From Zygophlyctis sp. KS116 (lineage: Eukaryota; Chytridiomycota): a stretch of DNA of 44,183 nt. The notes beneath the pieces are model-generated. The model was given only the letters and a program-made list of their open reading frames with translations. It did no database searches and was not told where the DNA came from. Position numbers and translations under genes: made by a program. The stretch lies in assembly GCA_054661495.1 (NCBI GenBank), contig BAAFSQ010000070.1, positions 1-44,183 of the forward strand, given 5' to 3'. Shown here one piece after another: positions 42,212 through 44,183 of this stretch (position 1 is its first letter; each line of letters opens with the position of its first letter).

Positions 42212-42727
42212 ATGCCTCCATTCTCTTCTAATCAAAAGACTTTCAATACCGAAAAGCTCGCCTTCATGTCTGCAATGGCATTGGGCGGCATAGGAGCCAT
42301 TCTATACCTTGCTGGAGTCTGCATTCAACAAATTAATAGCAACAATAGTCTTCGAAATTCAGCTGCTGCAAAAGCTGGTACTGTTCCTGCTTCTACTGCA
42401 TCTTCAGCTGCTTTCGAAACACAATGGTATCATACCGCCTACTATATTGTAGTAGTTATTTCATTCGGCATTTTATCAATGCTGTCTACCTTTGCTGAAC
42501 ATCGAACGACTCTATTGGCATTTCTGGCTATAGGATTCGTCTATCTGACTGATGATCTACAATTTTATGTTACGTCTGCTAGAGCTGAAAGTGGTTTCGT
42601 TAGTTCACCACCCAGCTTTACAGCCGGAGGACCTGTAGCTGCTGCTGCTGGTTGCATTTTCATGATTTTATCATGGTTCTACATGCTAGTTTACTCTGCA
42701 GGTAGCCCATTATTCTCAAAGAAATAG
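42212..42727 (+). CDS. Four-helix membrane protein family, copy 5
   Basis: 171 aa, intact, single exon, the most diverged working copy. Helix 1 AMALGGIGAILYLAGVCI, then ETQWYHTAYYIVVVISFGIL, EHRTTLLAFLAIGFVYLTDD, LQFYVTSARAES and AAAAGCIFMILSWFYMLVYS; ends LFSKK. The use of EHR in the loop between helices 2 and 3 is shared with the decayed copies 1 and 2, whereas copies 3 and 4 have DHK. This suggests copies 3 and 4 form the younger pair. Function unknown; the tandem array and conserved hydrophobic face suggest a membrane-organising or stress-related protein, which is inference. Confidence 0.85.
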   Translation: MPPFSSNQKTFNTEKLAFMSAMALGGIGAILYLAGVCIQQINSNNSLRNSAAAKAGTVPASTASSAAFETQWYHTAYYIVVVISFGILSMLSTFAEHRTTLLAFLAIGFVYLTDDLQFYVTSARAESGFVSSPPSFTAGGPVAAAAGCIFMILSWFYMLVYSAGSPLFSKK

Positions 42728-42846
42728 TTGGAAACTCTGGCAGTTTATTATTTTCTCAAAAATAGATTTTTAGTTTTAGTTTCAGAAAATGTTATCACGA
42801 GTTATTATCTATGAAGATTATTTATTCTAGTACACTATTAATTAAT

Positions 42847-44183
42847 CTAGACATCAAAACCGATCAATATGCCCTCCCATACTGTAGCTAAAAGGGCAAT
42901 TATTGCTAGCGTATTTCCAGTAAAAACTGGAAATCGATCTATTTCGAAAACATCAATGAAGACGTATCCAAGCCAGTCGGAAAGATCTTGAGTGGTAAAG
43001 GTTGATGGCAATAATGAGCCAAGATGTGATTTGAGAATTAGAATTGTGTTGACTAGTGAATAGCAAACAAATCCCAAAAATTGAACAGCAAGAAGAAAAA
43101 TAGAAACCATTCGAATAACTCGTAAGACGCCGATGAAATCTTGACTATTTTTTGGAATCTAAAATTAGCTTCAGTAAAATCTTACCCTTTGTATGTACGA
43201 CAGCGGCTGTGATTTTTCAGGAATTTCTTTGGATTTAAAAAATGTAGAAGCCGATGATTGGATTTCAATAAATTTAAGACCATTATCAAGTATCAGAACC
43301 TTGTTTGTGGCAAATATAGAGTTTTCGGTGCAAAATTCAAATGAGGCTGAATTAGAAAACGTTTTGTCGCTGTCTGTGTATCCAGAAATATTTCCAATGC
43401 ATTTGAGATTTTCTTCTGATATATATTTATCACCTAAAGAAGCAGAAAGAATTGTGAGGTCGCGATCAGATTCGGTAGGTGTATTGTCAATCTCTGAAAT
43501 GATTATGCCAGATGAATCTGACAGTCCTGTACTTATTCTCTCTTTAGTCGAGGTACCAAAATCGAGCAATGTAACCGAGTCTGAAAATTGATTTATAGTT
43601 AAATTACTTTTTTCATGATCATTATTATCAACAATTTGAACTCCGCCCTTTTCCTGCTGTTCAATTTCCATCAGATCCACATTATTTTCGTGTTCTTTCG
43701 AATTTTCGGATTCAATTGCTGCATTATTAGAGTTATTAGTATTTATGATATCAAAGGAGTAGCTTATTGTATTCATGGATATAGTACTTATCATACATTC
43801 CGTATCAACCACATCTTGATCATAAAACTCTAGTTTTTCTACAATGACAGGTTGTGTGATGTTCTTCAAATCTTCCTGATCTTCTATTTCTAATGCAGCT
43901 TCAGATTCTAACAGATTATCTTCATGAACATTAACTACTTCAAACTCTTTTTGTGTGATAATTCCTTCATCATCTTGATCTTTTGATTCTATTGCAGCGT
44001 CAGATTCTAACAGATTAACAGATTCAGATATTGAATCTACAGTCCCATCTTGATAGTGCAACAATTCCATGGGTACACTTTGATTAGTATCTTCATGAAC
44101 TTTCACTTCAAGCTCTTTATGAGTACTAATTTCATCATCATCTTGATCTTTTGATTCTATTGCAGCGTCAGATTCTAACAGAT
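42847..44183 (-). CDS. Acidic repeat protein with two C-terminal membrane helices, 5' end outside window
   Basis: Two visible exons joined by a 27-nt intron (43159-43185), which converts SYIQR into SYIQRIPKNSQDF; the reading frame stays open to the right edge. The C-terminal 100 residues carry two hydrophobic helices, MVSIFLLAVQFLGFVCYSLV and a last one around NTLAIIALLATVWEGILIGF, with GFDV at the end. The rest is very acidic and Ser/Asn-rich, with tandem repeats of the type LLESDAAIESKDQDDE followed by HED; at least three units are visible, the first two sharing 48 nearly identical bases at a 168-bp spacing. It is probably a tail-anchored or two-pass membrane protein with a long flexible acidic domain. 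I do not recognise the family. Confidence 0.75.

Overview
Source organism (inference). The window is AT-rich, densely packed eukaryotic DNA of opisthokont type, most likely from an early-diverging, flagellate-bearing fungus or a close relative (chytrid-, aphelid- or sanchytrid-like). Fungal-side markers are a Snt2-type BAH/PHD/SANT protein, a Sip5-type RING protein, Arg2-type N-acetylglutamate synthase and Pfs2. Several genes are usually missing from yeasts and moulds but kept in animals and zoosporic fungi: katanin p80, a triple-doublecortin protein, RTEL1, Zwilch, PHAF1 and SCFD2. The arginine-synthesis gene argues against a Microsporidia-like minimal parasite. The species cannot be named from this sequence.

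Gene structure. Most genes are split by tiny spliceosomal introns. I resolved 56 by requiring frame restoration and family similarity. 52 of them are 23-34 nt (mode about 25-27), and most end in TAG or AAG shortly after a CTNAY-like branch site. Without these introns many genes look broken. With them, actin is exactly 375 aa and SNT2, RTEL1, NUP98-96, Zwilch and the DCX gene all read through. Intergenic space is minimal: convergent genes separated by 0-1 bp, divergent start codons 23 bp apart, and head-to-tail genes 13 bp apart.

Layout. 1-8.1 kb: KATNB1 (partial, -), a class I glutamine amidotransferase (-), NAGS/ARG2 (-), SNT2-like chromatin reader (+), actin (-). 8.1-16.4 kb: a GC-rich actin upstream region, an unrecognised protein with a faint Dam-methyltransferase-like end (-), PHAF1 (+), RhoGAP (-), clathrin light chain (-), SIP5-like RING protein (+), a methyltransferase-like protein (+), mitochondrial SSB (-), PFS2/WDR33 (-). 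16.5-25 kb: triple-DCX protein (-), RTEL1 helicase (+), a small one-helix protein (-), SEN34 (-), SCFD2-like SM protein (-). 25-32.8 kb: three ankyrin-repeat genes with N-terminal signal sequences (-), a 614-bp exact duplication, an ankyrin relic and Zwilch (+). 32.8-38.7 kb: NUP98-NUP96 (+). 38.9-42.7 kb: five tandem copies of a four-helix membrane protein gene (+), three intact and two decayed. 42.8 kb to the end: an acidic repeat protein with two C-terminal membrane helices (-, partial).

Combined reading. The first 25 kb is housekeeping: microtubules and flagella, chromatin, RNA processing, trafficking, helicase. The 25-43 kb half mixes conserved mitotic and nuclear-pore genes with two fast-evolving tandem families (secreted ankyrin proteins and four-helix membrane proteins). 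These families show recent duplication, gene-conversion-like tracts and pseudogenes, and are the most likely source of lineage-specific biology. No virus-like element, transposon, CRISPR array, rRNA or confident tRNA was seen.
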